From Lysobacter sp. (GTDB lineage Bacteria; Pseudomonadota; Gammaproteobacteria; Xanthomonadales; Xanthomonadaceae), in the NCBI GenBank assembly GCA_008015835.1, contig SSGH01000008.1, forward strand, positions 133,165 through 197,164: a stretch of DNA of 64,000 nucleotides, read 5' to 3'. Below the pieces are notes generated by a model. It did not search any database. It had not been told where the DNA came from and worked only from the letters and a program-made list of their open reading frames with translations. The stretch's first letter is position 1, and each line of letters begins with the position of its first letter. Positions 53,106 to 62,653 of this stretch are shown in pieces. The position numbers were made by a program, and so were the translations under genes.

Positions 53106-54520
53106 GCGGAGGCCTGCGCGAGTTCGCCGCCGCTCGCCAACCGCCCGCGCAACGAATTGCTCATCGCCTCGGTAACGACCACATCGACGAAGCGTCCGAT
53201 CAGCTTCGCGCCCGCGGGCGCGGGGAAGTTCACGAAGCGCATGTTTTCGGTGCGGCCGGTGAATTCGTTCGGGTTCTTCTTCGACGGGCCTTCGACCAGC
53301 ACGGTTTGCGTGCTGCCGATCATGGCCTGCGAAATGCGCTTCGCGTTGTCGTTGATCGTCGCCTGCAGGCGCGAGAGCCGCGCGTGTTTTTCGGCGTCGC
53401 TCACGGTGTCTTCGAGATCGGCGGCCGGGGTGCCGGGCCGGCGCGAGTAGATGAAGGAGAAACTCTGATCGAAGCCCACGTCTTCGATCAGCTTCATCGT
53501 CTTCTCGAAATCGGCGTCGGTTTCGCCGGGGAAGCCGACGATGAAATCCGAACTGATCGAAATGTCGGGGCGCACCGCGCGCAATTTGCGGAGCTTCTGT
53601 TTGAACTCGAGCGCGGTGTAGCCGCGTTTCATCGCCGAGAGAATGCGGTCGCTGCCCGATTGCACAGGCAAATGCAGAAAATTCGCGAGCTTCGGCACAT
53701 CGCGATAGGCCTCGACCAGCGAGTCGCTGAATTCCAGCGGATGCGAGGTGGTGAAACGGATGCGTTCGATGCCGTCGATCTCGGCCACGGCGCGGATCAA
53801 CAGGCCGAGGTCGGCCACATCGCCGTCCTCGCCTTCGACTGGCGCGATCGGCCCGCGGTAGGCGTTGACGTTCTGGCCGAGCAGGGTGACTTCGCGCACG
53901 CCCTGGGCGGCGAGCTGGGCGACTTCGACTAGCACGTCTTCGAACGGTCGGCTGACTTCCTCGCCGCGGGTGTAGGGCACCACGCAGAACGAGCAGTACT
54001 TCGAGCAGCCTTCCATGATCGACACGAACGCGGTCGGCCCCTCGGCGCGGGGTTCGGGCAGGCGGTCGAACTTTTCGATCTCGGGGAAGCTGATGTCCAC
54101 CTGGGATTTGCCGGTCTCGCGCTTGGCGCGGATCAGCTCGGGCAGGCGGTGCAGGGTCTGCGGGCCGAACACCAGGTCGACGAACGGCGCGCGCTTGAGC
54201 AGGGCCTCGCCCTCTTGGCTGGCGACGCAGCCGCCGACGCCGATCACCACCGGGCGATCTTGCTTGAACTGACGCCAGCGGCCGAGCTGGCTGAACACCT
54301 TCTCTTGCGCTTTTTCGCGGATCGAGCAGGTATTGAGCAAGATCACGTCGGCTTCTTCGGCGTTCTCCGTCAGGACCATGCCTTCTTCGGCGCCTAGCAG
54401 CTCGGCCATTTTGGTCGAGTCGTACTCGTTCATCTGGCACCCGTGGGTCTCGATGAACAGCTTTTTCGGGGCGTGCTGCGGCGCGCGCGCGGCGTCGGCC
54501 GTGGGGCGGGGGTCGGTCAT
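53102..54520 (-). CDS. miaB: tRNA-2-methylthio-N6-dimethylallyladenosine synthase MiaB
   Basis: The start at 54520 ([20 protein letters not shown]) is preferred over the track start. The product is 472 residues. Cysteines bind one Fe-S cluster in the UPF0004 part ([17 protein letters not shown]) and a second radical-SAM cluster in the [17 protein letters not shown] motif; a TRAM domain is at the C-terminus ([20 protein letters not shown]). It adds a methylthio group to i6A37 of tRNAs that read UNN codons. Confidence 0.95.
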   Translation of the reverse strand: MTDPRPTADAARAPQHAPKKLFIETHGCQMNEYDSTKMAELLGAEEGMVLTENAEEADVILLNTCSIREKAQEKVFSQLGRWRQFKQDRPVVIGVGGCVASQEGEALLKRAPFVDLVFGPQTLHRLPELIRAKRETGKSQVDISFPEIEKFDRLPEPRAEGPTAFVSIMEGCSKYCSFCVVPYTRGEEVSRPFEDVLVEVAQLAAQGVREVTLLGQNVNAYRGPIAPVEGEDGDVADLGLLIRAVAEIDGIERIRFTTSHPLEFSDSLVEAYRDVPKLANFLHLPVQSGSDRILSAMKRGYTALEFKQKLRKLRAVRPDISISSDFIVGFPGETDADFEKTMKLIEDVGFDQSFSFIYSRRPGTPAADLEDTVSDAEKHARLSRLQATINDNAKRISQAMIGSTQTVLVEGPSKKNPNEFTGRTENMRFVNFPAPAGAKLIGRFVDVVVTEAMSNSLRGRLASGGELAQASA

Positions 54521-54675
54521 GGCGAACTCCGGGGCGCGGCGGTGATTCCGGGCCGGATAGGCGAAAAGGGCGGTCATTCTACGAGAAACCGGCGATGTCG
54601 GTCCCGGGGCGACGACGGTCGCCGTTTAACAATCAAAGGCTTGGCAAACGTTCTGAATCCGGAGACACTCCTCCG

Positions 54676-55626
54676 ATGCAAGCGCACCGGGCCATCGTCG
54701 TCGTCGCGGTTCTGTGGGCCGGTCTCGCGGCTGCGCCCGCCATGGCCGGTACGGTCTACCGCTGCGACAGCCCCGACGGCAGCCGCACCTACGGCAGCAA
54801 GCGCGTCAAGGGCGCTCGTTGCACGGCGATCAGCACGTATACGCCGAAATCCTACGCGCCGCCGGTCGCGAGCCCGCCGCCCGCGCCGGCTCCGGTTCCC
54901 GCCGCCGTCGGCAGCGCCACGCCGCCCGCGACCGTCGCCGGCTCGCCGGCCAGCCTGCCGGCGACGCCCGCTGCGGCTCCGCCGCCCGCCGCCGTCCCGG
55001 CCGCTCCGACCCCGGTCGCCGCGCCGACCCGGCGGCTGGTCCAGGGGCAGGTCTATTCCTACGTCAAAGACGGCGTCCGGCATTACACCAGTCGCCCGCC
55101 GAAAGGCGTGGCCGGTGCGACCGCGATGCGGACCATCCGCTACAGCTTCATGGAAACCTGTTTCGCCTGCGCCGCGCAGCCGGGCGTGAACTTCAAGACG
55201 CTGCGGCTGAACCCGAACGCCTACGACGCCGAAATCCGCGCGGCAGCCCGTCTGCACGGCGTGGAAGAGGCGATCGTGCGCGCGATCATTCACGCCGAGT
55301 CCTCGTTCAACCCGAACGCGCTTTCGCGCGTGGGCGCGCAGGGCCTGATGCAGCTCATGCCCGCGACCGCCCGCCGCTTCGGCGTCAGCAACGCCTTCGA
55401 CCCCACCCAGAACATCAGCGGCGGAGTGCAGTACTTGTCCTGGCTGCTCAAGCGCTACAACGGCGACCTGACCCTCGCCGCGGCGGGTTACAACGCGGGC
55501 GAGGGTGCGGTGGATCGCTACAAGGGCGTGCCGCCCTACAACGAGACCCGGCGCTACGTCGAACGCGTCCGCCTGTTGGCCGAACGCTATCGCAGCCTGA
55601 CGACGGCGACCCCCGGCCGCGGCTGA
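54676..55626 (+). CDS. Lytic transglycosylase (SLT domain), exported
   Basis: The start is ATG 54676 (MQAHRAIVVVAVLWAGLAAA), giving 316 residues with a signal peptide ending AMAG. An N-terminal DUF4124-like YRCDSPDGSRTYGSKRVKGA is followed by a Pro/Ala linker, and then the SLT domain with the catalytic glutamate in IIHAESSFNPNALSRVGAQG, LMQLMPATARRFGVSNAFDP and AAAGYNAGEGAVDRYKGVPP. It would cut peptidoglycan glycan strands in the periplasm. It is 385 bases from the petA start. Confidence 0.9.
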   Translation: MQAHRAIVVVAVLWAGLAAAPAMAGTVYRCDSPDGSRTYGSKRVKGARCTAISTYTPKSYAPPVASPPPAPAPVPAAVGSATPPATVAGSPASLPATPAAAPPPAAVPAAPTPVAAPTRRLVQGQVYSYVKDGVRHYTSRPPKGVAGATAMRTIRYSFMETCFACAAQPGVNFKTLRLNPNAYDAEIRAAARLHGVEEAIVRAIIHAESSFNPNALSRVGAQGLMQLMPATARRFGVSNAFDPTQNISGGVQYLSWLLKRYNGDLTLAAAGYNAGEGAVDRYKGVPPYNETRRYVERVRLLAERYRSLTTATPGRG

Positions 55627-55823
55627 GCGCCCCGCGCCGACGGTTTCGGCGCGCCCGCTCGCGCGAAGGACCGGATTTCGAAGCCTTGTCCGCCGAATCG
55701 TCCCGGGTCTTGTCCCGCCGCGACGAGCGATCGCGGCACCGATTCCGTGCCCGACGGCCGGGCTTTCGGGCGTTCGAGCCCGCGTCTGCGCATCGACCCG
55801 TCGGGGCCGCGACTCGCCAAACA

Positions 55824-55853
55824 TTGTCGGCCGATTCAGCGTTCCGTTACACT
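55824..55853 (+). promoter_or_regulatory. Probable promoter for petABC
   Basis: TTGTCG and TACACT are spaced by 18 bases, a sigma70-like pair about 157 bases before the petA ATG. The region 55627-56010 otherwise shows no gene. The ribosome-binding site GCGGAG lies just before petA. Confidence 0.45.
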
Positions 55854-56010
55854 TGATCGTCTTTGCCGGCCGCCCTTCGGGGCGAACCCGGCGAACGACG
55901 GCTCCCAGGCCGCGCCGCGCAGGCGCGCCGGGCGCTCGCGGTCCAGCGAGATGCGGCGAACCCGCGTCGTCTTCCCAGTTTCGTCGTCTTCAAGTTTTGC
56001 GGAGTGCCGG

Positions 56011-56652
56011 ATGGCAACAAAAGTCGTGAGCGAGTCGGATCACCGCACGGGTGACGGCGCGCAACCCGTCGACGCCGGGCGTCGCCGTTTCCTGACCATC
56101 ACCACGGGCGTGGTCGGCGCCGTCGGCGTCGCAGGGGCCTCGGTCCCGTTCATCACGTCCTGGATGCCCAGCGCCCGCGCCAAATTGGCCGGCGCTCCGG
56201 TCACGGTGGACATCAGCGCGCTCGCCGAAGGCCAGCGCATCATCGCCGAATGGCGCGGTCAGCCGATCTGGATCGTCAAACGCTCGAAAGCGCTGCTCGA
56301 CGCGCTGCCGACGCTCGACGGCCAACTGCGCGACCCGAAGTCCGACAACCTGGATCAGCAGCCGAATTACATCAAGGGCGAAAATCGCTCGTTGAAGCCG
56401 GAAATTTCGGTGCTCGTCGGCCTGTGCACCCACTTGGGCTGCTCGCCGGAAATGAAGGCGGAAATTCGCCCCGAGCCGTTCGACCCGAACTGGAAGGGCG
56501 GTTATTTCTGCCCGTGCCACAAGTCGAAGTTCGACATGGCCGGTCGCGTGTTCCAGGGCGTGCCGGCGCCGACCAATTTGGTCGTGCCGCCGCACTATTA
56601 CGAGAACGACACGACGATCGTGATCGGCGTCAACCCGAAAGAGGGCGCGTAA
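56011..56652 (+). CDS. petA: Ubiquinol-cytochrome c reductase iron-sulfur subunit (Rieske)
   Basis: The start is ATG 56011 (MATKVVSESDHRTGDGAQPV) after GCGGAGTGCCGG, giving 213 residues. A twin-arginine-type N-terminus (AGRRRFLTITTGVVGAVGVA) anchors it in the membrane. The Rieske 2Fe-2S motifs are CTHLGCSPEM and CPCHKSKFDMAGRVFQGVPA. It passes an electron from quinol to cytochrome c1 in complex III. It is first of petABC. Confidence 0.94.
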   Translation: MATKVVSESDHRTGDGAQPVDAGRRRFLTITTGVVGAVGVAGASVPFITSWMPSARAKLAGAPVTVDISALAEGQRIIAEWRGQPIWIVKRSKALLDALPTLDGQLRDPKSDNLDQQPNYIKGENRSLKPEISVLVGLCTHLGCSPEMKAEIRPEPFDPNWKGGYFCPCHKSKFDMAGRVFQGVPAPTNLVVPPHYYENDTTIVIGVNPKEGA

Positions 56653-56655
56653 GCC

Positions 56656-57915
56656 ATGGCTAACCTCATCATGCGCACCGCCAACAGCGCGATGGACTGG
56701 TTCAACGAACGCGCTCCGGGCTTCATGCCGTTCTATCGCAAGCACATGTCGGAGTACTACGCGCCGAAGAATTTCAATCTTTGGTACATCTTCGGCATCC
56801 TGGCCACCGTCGTTCTGGTCAACCAGATCGTCACCGGCATTTTCCTCACGATGCACTACAAACCGAGCGCGGCGGAAGCCTTCGCCTCGGTCGAGTACAT
56901 CATGCGCGACGTGGACGGTGGCTGGCTGATCCGCTACATGCACAGCACCGGCGCGTCGCTGTTCTTCATCGTCGTGTATCTGCACATGTTCCGCGGTCTG
57001 ATGTACGGCTCGTACAAGAAACCGCGCGAGTTGGTGTGGATTCTCGGCATGCTGATTTATCTGGTGCTGATGGCCGAAGCCTTCATGGGCTACGTGCTGC
57101 CGTGGGGCCAGATGTCGTACTGGGGCGCGAAGGTGATCATTTCGCTGTTCGGCGCGATCCCGAAGATCGGCCCGGCGCTGACCGAATGGATCATGGGCGA
57201 TTACCTGCCCGCCGACGCCACCCTCAACCGTTTCTTCGCGCTGCACGTGATCGCGATGCCGCTGGTGCTGCTGCTGCTCGTGGTGCTGCATCTGGGCGCG
57301 CTGCACGAAGTGGGGTCGAACAACCCCGACGGCGTCGAAATCAAGAAAGGGCCGAAGGGCAACCGTTGGTCGCCGACCGCGCCGGCCGACGGCGTGCCGT
57401 TCCATCCGTACTACACGGTGAAGGACACGTTCTTCGTGGCGATGTTCATGATCATCGCGGCGTTCATCATCTTCTACACCCCTGGATTGGGCGGTTTGTT
57501 CCTGGAACACGACAATTTCAGCGAAGCCAACAAGCTGGTGACCCCGGCGCACATCAAACCGGTGTGGTACTTCACCCCGTATTACGCGATGTTGCGCGTC
57601 GTGCCGGATAAGCTCGGCGGCGTGATCGTGATGTTTGCGGCGATCGCGGTGCTGTTCGCGGTGCCCTGGTTGGACAAGTCGAAGGTCAAATCGATCCGCT
57701 ACCGCGGCCTGATCTCCAAGATCGCGTTGTTGATTTTCGCCGTCAGCTTCGTGTGGCTGGGCAAGATCGGCGGTGGCCCGGGCACCGACCCGGTCGAAAC
57801 CATCGTCGGCCGCGTGCTCACGGTGCTGTATTTCCTCTTCTTCTTCACCATGCCGATCTGGACCAAGATCGACAAGACCAAGGCCGTGCCGGAACGGGTG
57901 ACGATGCATGACTAA
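56656..57915 (+). CDS. petB: Cytochrome b of the bc1 complex
   Basis: The 419-residue membrane protein starts 3 bases after petA. Paired heme-ligand histidines lie in two helices (RYMHSTGASLFFIVVYLHMF and LNRFFALHVIAMPLVLLLLV). Quinone-site motifs are present (WGQMSYWGAKVII and the later TPAHIKPVWYFTPYYAMLRV, a PEWY-type segment here PVWY). Eight or so helices span the inner membrane. The C-terminus overlaps the petC start. Confidence 0.95.
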   Translation: MANLIMRTANSAMDWFNERAPGFMPFYRKHMSEYYAPKNFNLWYIFGILATVVLVNQIVTGIFLTMHYKPSAAEAFASVEYIMRDVDGGWLIRYMHSTGASLFFIVVYLHMFRGLMYGSYKKPRELVWILGMLIYLVLMAEAFMGYVLPWGQMSYWGAKVIISLFGAIPKIGPALTEWIMGDYLPADATLNRFFALHVIAMPLVLLLLVVLHLGALHEVGSNNPDGVEIKKGPKGNRWSPTAPADGVPFHPYYTVKDTFFVAMFMIIAAFIIFYTPGLGGLFLEHDNFSEANKLVTPAHIKPVWYFTPYYAMLRVVPDKLGGVIVMFAAIAVLFAVPWLDKSKVKSIRYRGLISKIALLIFAVSFVWLGKIGGGPGTDPVETIVGRVLTVLYFLFFFTMPIWTKIDKTKAVPERVTMHD

Positions 57916-58744
57916 GCCATTCGCCATGAAGATCTCGTTCGCCAAGCGCGCGACGCTCGCCATCGCCGGCCTTCTGGTGTCGGTCTCGGCGTTCGCCGCC
58001 GGCGATACTCCGGTCGAACATTCCGGCGTCGATCTCGACGACCGCGCCTCGCTGCAGCGCGGCGCGCAGTTGTACATGAACTACTGCGTGGGCTGCCATT
58101 CGCTGAAGTACATGCGCTACTCGCGCATCGCCGAAGACTTGGGGCTGACCGAAGATCAGGTGATGAACAACCTGAACTTCACCGGCGCCAAGTTCGGCGA
58201 GCAGGTGATCAGCGCGATGCCGGTCCATTCCACCACGCCGGCCACCGGCGGCGAAAAGTGGTTCGGCAAGGCGCCGCCGGATCTGAGCGTGATCTCGCGC
58301 GTTCGCGGCAGCGACTGGATCTACACCTACCTCAAGTCGTTCTACCTCGACGAATCGCGCCCGCTCGGCTGGAACAACAAGGTGTTCCCGAACGCCTCGA
58401 TGCCGAATCCGCTGTGGGAACTGCAGGGCAACCAGCGCCCGGTGTTCGTCAAGAAGATCGAAACCGGCAAGGACGATAAAGGCAAGCCGCTGATGGGCTG
58501 CCCCCACGGGTTGGTGGAAACCGACGACGCCTGCTTGAAGGCTCTCGTCGTCGCCACTTCGGGCACGCAGAAGGCCGAGGAATTCGACCAGACCGCGCGC
58601 GACATCGCCGCGTTCTTGGAATACGTCGGCGAGCCGGCGATCCTCAAGCGCCAGAAGCTCGGCGTGTGGGTGATTCTGTTCCTCAGCCTGTTCGCGTTCC
58701 TGGCTTGGCTGTTGAAGCGCGAATACTGGCGCGACGTGCATTGA
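57908..58744 (+). CDS. petC: Cytochrome c1
   Basis: The 278-residue product starts at ATG 57908, which overlaps the end of petB; ATG 57926 (MKISFAKRATLAIAGLLVSV) would give a cleaner signal peptide ending SAFAA. Heme c binds through CVGCH in QLYMNYCVGCHSLKYMRYSR, with a distal Met ligand probably in VISAMPVHSTTP. A C-terminal helix (VWVILFLSLFAFLAWLLKRE) anchors the protein. It ends the pet operon. Confidence 0.93.
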   Translation: MTKPFAMKISFAKRATLAIAGLLVSVSAFAAGDTPVEHSGVDLDDRASLQRGAQLYMNYCVGCHSLKYMRYSRIAEDLGLTEDQVMNNLNFTGAKFGEQVISAMPVHSTTPATGGEKWFGKAPPDLSVISRVRGSDWIYTYLKSFYLDESRPLGWNNKVFPNASMPNPLWELQGNQRPVFVKKIETGKDDKGKPLMGCPHGLVETDDACLKALVVATSGTQKAEEFDQTARDIAAFLEYVGEPAILKRQKLGVWVILFLSLFAFLAWLLKREYWRDVH

Positions 58745-58859
58745 GTTCGCTGGGCGTCGCCCTTTTTCGAATGCGTCTTCTCGAACGCATTCGCGCGGCG
58801 GCCAGCGTTCCCGGCCGCCGTCGCGATTCGTCAGATCCCAGTCGGATGCGAGTACGTGT

Positions 58860-59477
58860 ATGCGCAATACGCTGACGTTGTTTTCTTCCGTCGATGACGT
58901 GCTCTGCCATCGGGTGCGTCTGGTGCTGGCCGCGAAGGGCGTGTCCTACGACCTCGTACCGGTCGATCCGCAGTCCCCGCCGGAGGATTTGCGCGTTCTC
59001 AACCCGTACAGCTCGGTGCCGACGCTGGTCGAGCGCGATTTGGTGCTCTACGCCGCGTCGGTGGTCAGCGAATACCTCGACGAGCGCTATCCGCATCCGC
59101 CGCTGATGCCGATCGACCCGCTGTCGCGCGCGCGCTTGCGTCTTGCGATGCTGCGCATCGAGCACGATTGGGTGCCGCAAGTGCAGCAGGTGCAGTTCGG
59201 CAGCAAGCAGCAGGCCGAAGCCGCGCGTAAGCGGCTGAAAGAACTGCTGATCGCCTCGGTGCCGCTGTTCAAGGCCAGCAAGTTCTTCCTGAACAACGAA
59301 ATGAGCTTGGCCGATTGCGCGATGGCGCCGATCGTCTGGCGCCTGCCCGCGCTCGACGTGCCCCTGCCGAAAGACGGCAAGGTGATCGAAGAGTACGGCA
59401 ATCGCATCTTCCGCAACCCCGGCTTCGTGCGCAGTTTGACCCCGCAGGAAAAAAGCCTGCGCGAGCTGCCGGCCTGA
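58860..59477 (+). CDS. sspA: Stringent starvation protein A
   Basis: The 205-residue protein has the glutathione-S-transferase fold of SspA: LTLFSSVDDVLCHRVRLVLA, NPYSSVPTLVERDLVLYAAS, and FLNNEMSLADCAMAPIVWRL. SspA binds RNA polymerase and supports stationary-phase and acid responses. It follows petC and precedes sspB, the usual order in gammaproteobacteria. Confidence 0.93.
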   Translation: MRNTLTLFSSVDDVLCHRVRLVLAAKGVSYDLVPVDPQSPPEDLRVLNPYSSVPTLVERDLVLYAASVVSEYLDERYPHPPLMPIDPLSRARLRLAMLRIEHDWVPQVQQVQFGSKQQAEAARKRLKELLIASVPLFKASKFFLNNEMSLADCAMAPIVWRLPALDVPLPKDGKVIEEYGNRIFRNPGFVRSLTPQEKSLRELPA

Positions 59478-59597
59478 CCCCATCGGGATTCGCGTTATCC
59501 CGTTCGCGCCGATCCGATCGCACAAGTCTGATCTCACAGGCCAGATCGCCGCCACGCGCCCCCTCAAGGTCCGAGCGACCCGGAGTAGACTGCCGTC

Positions 59598-60110
59598 ATG
59601 ACCGAACGCCCGTCGCCGCGCATGACCAGTCGCCGCCCCTATCTGCTGCGGGCGCTGTACGCCTGGATTCTCGATAACGGCATGACGCCGTATCTGATCG
59701 TCGATGCCCGCCATCGGGACGTGCATGTGCCACCCTCGGCCATCAAGGACGGGCAAGTGGTCCTGAATATCGGACCGACCGCGGTGGGCGCTTTCGAGAT
59801 GGACAACGACCGCATCAGTTTCAGCGCCCGCTTCGGCGGCGTCGCCTATCCGGTGTGGATCCCGGTCCCTGCGGTCATGGCGATCTATTCGCGCGAAACG
59901 TCCGAGGGCATGATGCTCCCCGAAGACCCGTACGATGCGTCGGCGCCGCCCGAGGCGGCATCGGTCGATGCGGATGGGGCGCAGGGGGGCGCGCTCGTCG
60001 CGACCGACGACGAACGCGAGTCCGCTGCGGGCGAGGGCGCGGACAGCGGCGACGGCGGCGGTTCGTCGTCGACGCCGAAGCGCGGCGGGCATCTGAGAGT
60101 GGTGAAATAA
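59598..60110 (+). CDS. sspB: ClpXP protease specificity-enhancing factor SspB
   Basis: The 170-residue protein starts RPYLLRALYAWILDNGMTPY and has the SspB fold through NDRISFSARFGGVAYPVWIP. The acidic, low-complexity middle (about residues 115-160) joins the C-terminal ClpX-binding motif GGHLRVVK. It delivers ssrA-tagged proteins to ClpXP. Confidence 0.94.
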   Translation: MTERPSPRMTSRRPYLLRALYAWILDNGMTPYLIVDARHRDVHVPPSAIKDGQVVLNIGPTAVGAFEMDNDRISFSARFGGVAYPVWIPVPAVMAIYSRETSEGMMLPEDPYDASAPPEAASVDADGAQGGALVATDDERESAAGEGADSGDGGGSSSTPKRGGHLRVVK

Positions 60111-60216
60111 GCGCGCGGGCCGAGCGGGAAACGACGAAAGTCGTCGGAAACGCATGCACGGCCGCGGCCATGGGGGAAGGACGTCGGGGGGACGGATGTT
60201 GGGAACGCTGATCTCG

Positions 60217-60543
60217 TCAATTCAAGTCGATGCGAGTCGCGGCTGCGGTCGGGCCGCTGAACGCCACCAGCCGATCGCCGCGCAGCACCAGCCGGGCGAT
60301 GTGGCGGTCGGTGCCGTCCTGCGAGTACTCGAACCGATACGTCCGCTCGAAACCGAGACGGCCGTCCTCGCCGCGACGCACGCGCAGGCCGGTCGCGTGC
60401 ACGGTTTGATCGATCCACTGCACCCCCGCGGCGGCGCAGGCGTCGCGTCCCAAGGCCGTCGCGCGTTCGGCGGCGGCGCGCGAGGCGCTCCAGAATGCGA
60501 AGCAGATCGCAACCGCGATCATCAGAATCAGTAAAGTCGGCAT
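60217..60543 (-). CDS. DUF3301 domain-containing membrane-anchored protein
   Basis: The start is at 60543 (MPTLLILMIAVAICFAFWSA) with a TAGGGGG leader. The 108-residue product has one N-terminal membrane helix and the DUF3301-like part (GRDACAAAGVQWIDQTVHAT then FERTYRFEYSQDGTDRH). The function is unknown. It is divergent from the FHA gene with 54 bases between starts. Confidence 0.78.
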   Translation of the reverse strand: MPTLLILMIAVAICFAFWSASRAAAERATALGRDACAAAGVQWIDQTVHATGLRVRRGEDGRLGFERTYRFEYSQDGTDRHIARLVLRGDRLVAFSGPTAAATRIDLN

Positions 60544-60597
60544 CCCCCTAATTTGCGGACATCGATCCGCCGTTGCAATGGTCCCCGGAGCGCTCTC

Positions 60598-61365
60598 ATG
60601 AAACTCGTCTTCGCCGCCGGCGAAACCCCGCAAACCCTGCCGCGCCACGGCGTGAAGCGCATCGGCTCGGCGCCGGACGCCGACATCGTGCTGAAGGCGC
60701 CCGGCATGTTGCCCCAGCACTGCGAACTGCAGATCGGGCCGCAGGGCGTGATGATGAGCGTGGCCCGCGGCGCCGCGGTGACGGTCAACGGCCGCGCGGT
60801 GGAAGGCTTGATTGCCCTGCGCGCCGGGGACCGCATCGGCATCGATCAAGTGCAGGCGATGCTGGTGTCCGCCGAAACCTCGTCCGCGTTCGACCGCGTG
60901 GCCGCGCCCGGGCCGGCCAACGACGATATGGGCGCCACCGTGGTCCGCGCGGCGTTGTCGAAATACGCGCTGCGCGCGCAGACCGGGCGCATGCTCGGCC
61001 GCAGTTTCGGCTTGGCCGGCACCACCGTGGTCGGCCGCGCGCCCGAATGCCAACTGCGCTTGGAAGAGGCCAGCCTGTCGCGCAAGCACGCGCGGCTCAC
61101 GCCCACCGACGAGGGCGTCATCATCGAAGACCTCGGTTCGACCAACGGCAGCTTTCTCAACGGCGAACGCGTGCAGCGCGCGCTGGCCAAATCCGGCGAC
61201 GAGATCGGTTTCGACACCCTGCGTTTCCGATTGTTCGAACTGGGCAAGGAAGAGGCGAAGGGCGGCGATGCCACCGCACAGGTGGGCGGCGGCGTGCCGA
61301 TGTGGTTGCGGTGGGGGGCTGGTCTGATCGCGGGCGCTGCGGCCTTGCTGTCGATCTTCCGCTGA
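60598..61365 (+). CDS. Two-FHA-domain protein with C-terminal membrane helix
   Basis: The start is ATG 60598 (MKLVFAAGETPQTLPRHGVK), giving 255 residues. A first, degenerate FHA-like part (IGSAPDADIVLKAPGMLPQH) is followed by a full one (TVVGRAPECQLRLEEASLSR, KHARLTPTDEGVIIEDLGST, then NGSFLNGERVQ) whose Arg, Ser, His and Asn bind phosphothreonine. One membrane helix ends the chain (WLRWGAGLIAGAAALLSIF). It probably docks a phosphorylated partner at the inner membrane. The nearest kinase is the Usp fusion at 20.5 kb, which is not evidence for pairing. Confidence 0.88.
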   Translation: MKLVFAAGETPQTLPRHGVKRIGSAPDADIVLKAPGMLPQHCELQIGPQGVMMSVARGAAVTVNGRAVEGLIALRAGDRIGIDQVQAMLVSAETSSAFDRVAAPGPANDDMGATVVRAALSKYALRAQTGRMLGRSFGLAGTTVVGRAPECQLRLEEASLSRKHARLTPTDEGVIIEDLGSTNGSFLNGERVQRALAKSGDEIGFDTLRFRLFELGKEEAKGGDATAQVGGGVPMWLRWGAGLIAGAAALLSIFR

Positions 61366-61373
61366 CGATTGTG

Positions 61374-61652
61374 ATGCCGGACGCCGGCTCGAATCTGCAC
61401 GACGCGCATCGCCGTTCGGCGAACCATCGCGACGACGTGCTCGCCAGCGAAATTTGCGGGTGCTTCTATTGCTGCGGCAGCTTCCGTCCGAGCGAAATCG
61501 ACGAATGGGTCGATCGGGACGACAGCGGCGTGCCGCAAACCGCGCTTTGCCCGCACTGCGGCATCGATTCGGTGCTCGGCTCGGCTTCGGGGTTTCCGAT
61601 CGATCGCGATTTCCTGTCGCTGATGCGGGCGCGGTATTTCGGCGCGCTTTGA
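61374..61652 (+). CDS. Small Cys-rich cytoplasmic protein
   Basis: The 92-residue product starts at ATG 61374 (MPDAGSNLHDAHRRSANHRD), after the FHA stop. Zinc-ribbon-like cysteines are seen in SEICGCFYCCGSFRPSEIDE and TALCPHCGIDSVLGSASGFP. It resembles a family of small cytoplasmic proteins found in many proteobacteria, with no assigned function. GTG 61371 is one codon upstream. Co-expression with the FHA gene is likely but not proven. Confidence 0.7.
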   Translation: MPDAGSNLHDAHRRSANHRDDVLASEICGCFYCCGSFRPSEIDEWVDRDDSGVPQTALCPHCGIDSVLGSASGFPIDRDFLSLMRARYFGAL

Positions 61653-61753
61653 TTCGCGTGCGATGTTGTCGTTCCGAGCGCAGCCAGGCGCCTGTTTAGG
61701 CTTGCGCTTCGATGCGACCGCGCCAATGCGATCGCTTCAGTGCGACCGCGCGC

Positions 61754-62653
61754 TTAACCCGGCGGCGGTCCTAACTTCAACGACAAATCGATCGCGCGCA
61801 CGTGCTTGGTCAAGCCGCCGATCGAAATGCAGTCCACGCCGTCCTCGGCGATCGCGCGCAGCGTGCTCATGTCCACGCCGCCGGAGACTTCCAGTGGAAT
61901 GCGCCCGTCGTAGGGCGCGGATTTGGCGATCCGCACCGCCTCGCGCCGCGTCGCGGCGTCGAAGTCGTCGATGAGAATGCGGTCGCAACCGACGTCCAGC
62001 GCTTCGCGCAGTTGCGCGAGGCTTTCCACTTCGACGATCAGCGGCAGCGTCGGTCGCGCCGCGCGCGCGGCCTTCGCCGCCCCGGCGAGCGAGCCGTAAG
62101 CGCGGATGTGGTTTTCCTTGAGCATCGTCGCGTCGTACAGGCCGATGCGATGATTCGTGCCGCCACCCACGCGCACCGCGTATTTCTGCGCGAGCCGCAG
62201 GCCGGGAATGGTCTTGCGGGTGTCGAGAATCCTCGCGCCGGTGCCGCGCACCGCATCGACGTACTGCGCGACGACGGTCGCGGTAGCGCTCAGCGTCTGC
62301 ATGAAATTCAGCGACGCGCGTTCGGCGCTCACCAGCGCGCGGCTGCGCCCGCGCAGCGTCGCCAGCACCGTGCCCTTCGCGACGCGGTCGCCTTCGCCCG
62401 CGCGCCAGTCGATGGCGACGTTCGGATCGAGCGCGCGATGGCAGGCGTCGAACCACGGCCGGCCGCAGACCACCGCGTCTTCCTTGCACAGCAGATAGGC
62501 GATGTCGGGGCCATCGGGCAGCAACGCGGCGGTGACGTCGCCGTCGCCGAGATCCTCCGCCAGCGCGGCGGCGACATTCGCGAGAACCGTCGCGATGGGC
62601 GGCGGCGCGAAGCGCGCGGGCGCATCGGCGGCTTGGCCCATCGCCCGATCCAT
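61754..62653 (-). CDS. nadC: Nicotinate-nucleotide pyrophosphorylase (carboxylating)
   Basis: The 299-residue product starts at 62653 with ATG overlapping the previous stop as TGATG. NadC marks include LAEDLGDGDVTAALLP, ASLNFMQTLSATATVVAQYV, LDTRKTIPGLRLAQKYAVRV, GGGTNHRIGLYDATMLKENH, and VEVESLAQLREALDVGCDRI. It makes nicotinate mononucleotide from quinolinate in NAD synthesis. The track's longer ORF is an artefact. Confidence 0.94.
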   Translation of the reverse strand: MDRAMGQAADAPARFAPPPIATVLANVAAALAEDLGDGDVTAALLPDGPDIAYLLCKEDAVVCGRPWFDACHRALDPNVAIDWRAGEGDRVAKGTVLATLRGRSRALVSAERASLNFMQTLSATATVVAQYVDAVRGTGARILDTRKTIPGLRLAQKYAVRVGGGTNHRIGLYDATMLKENHIRAYGSLAGAAKAARAARPTLPLIVEVESLAQLREALDVGCDRILIDDFDAATRREAVRIAKSAPYDGRIPLEVSGGVDMSTLRAIAEDGVDCISIGGLTKHVRAIDLSLKLGPPPG

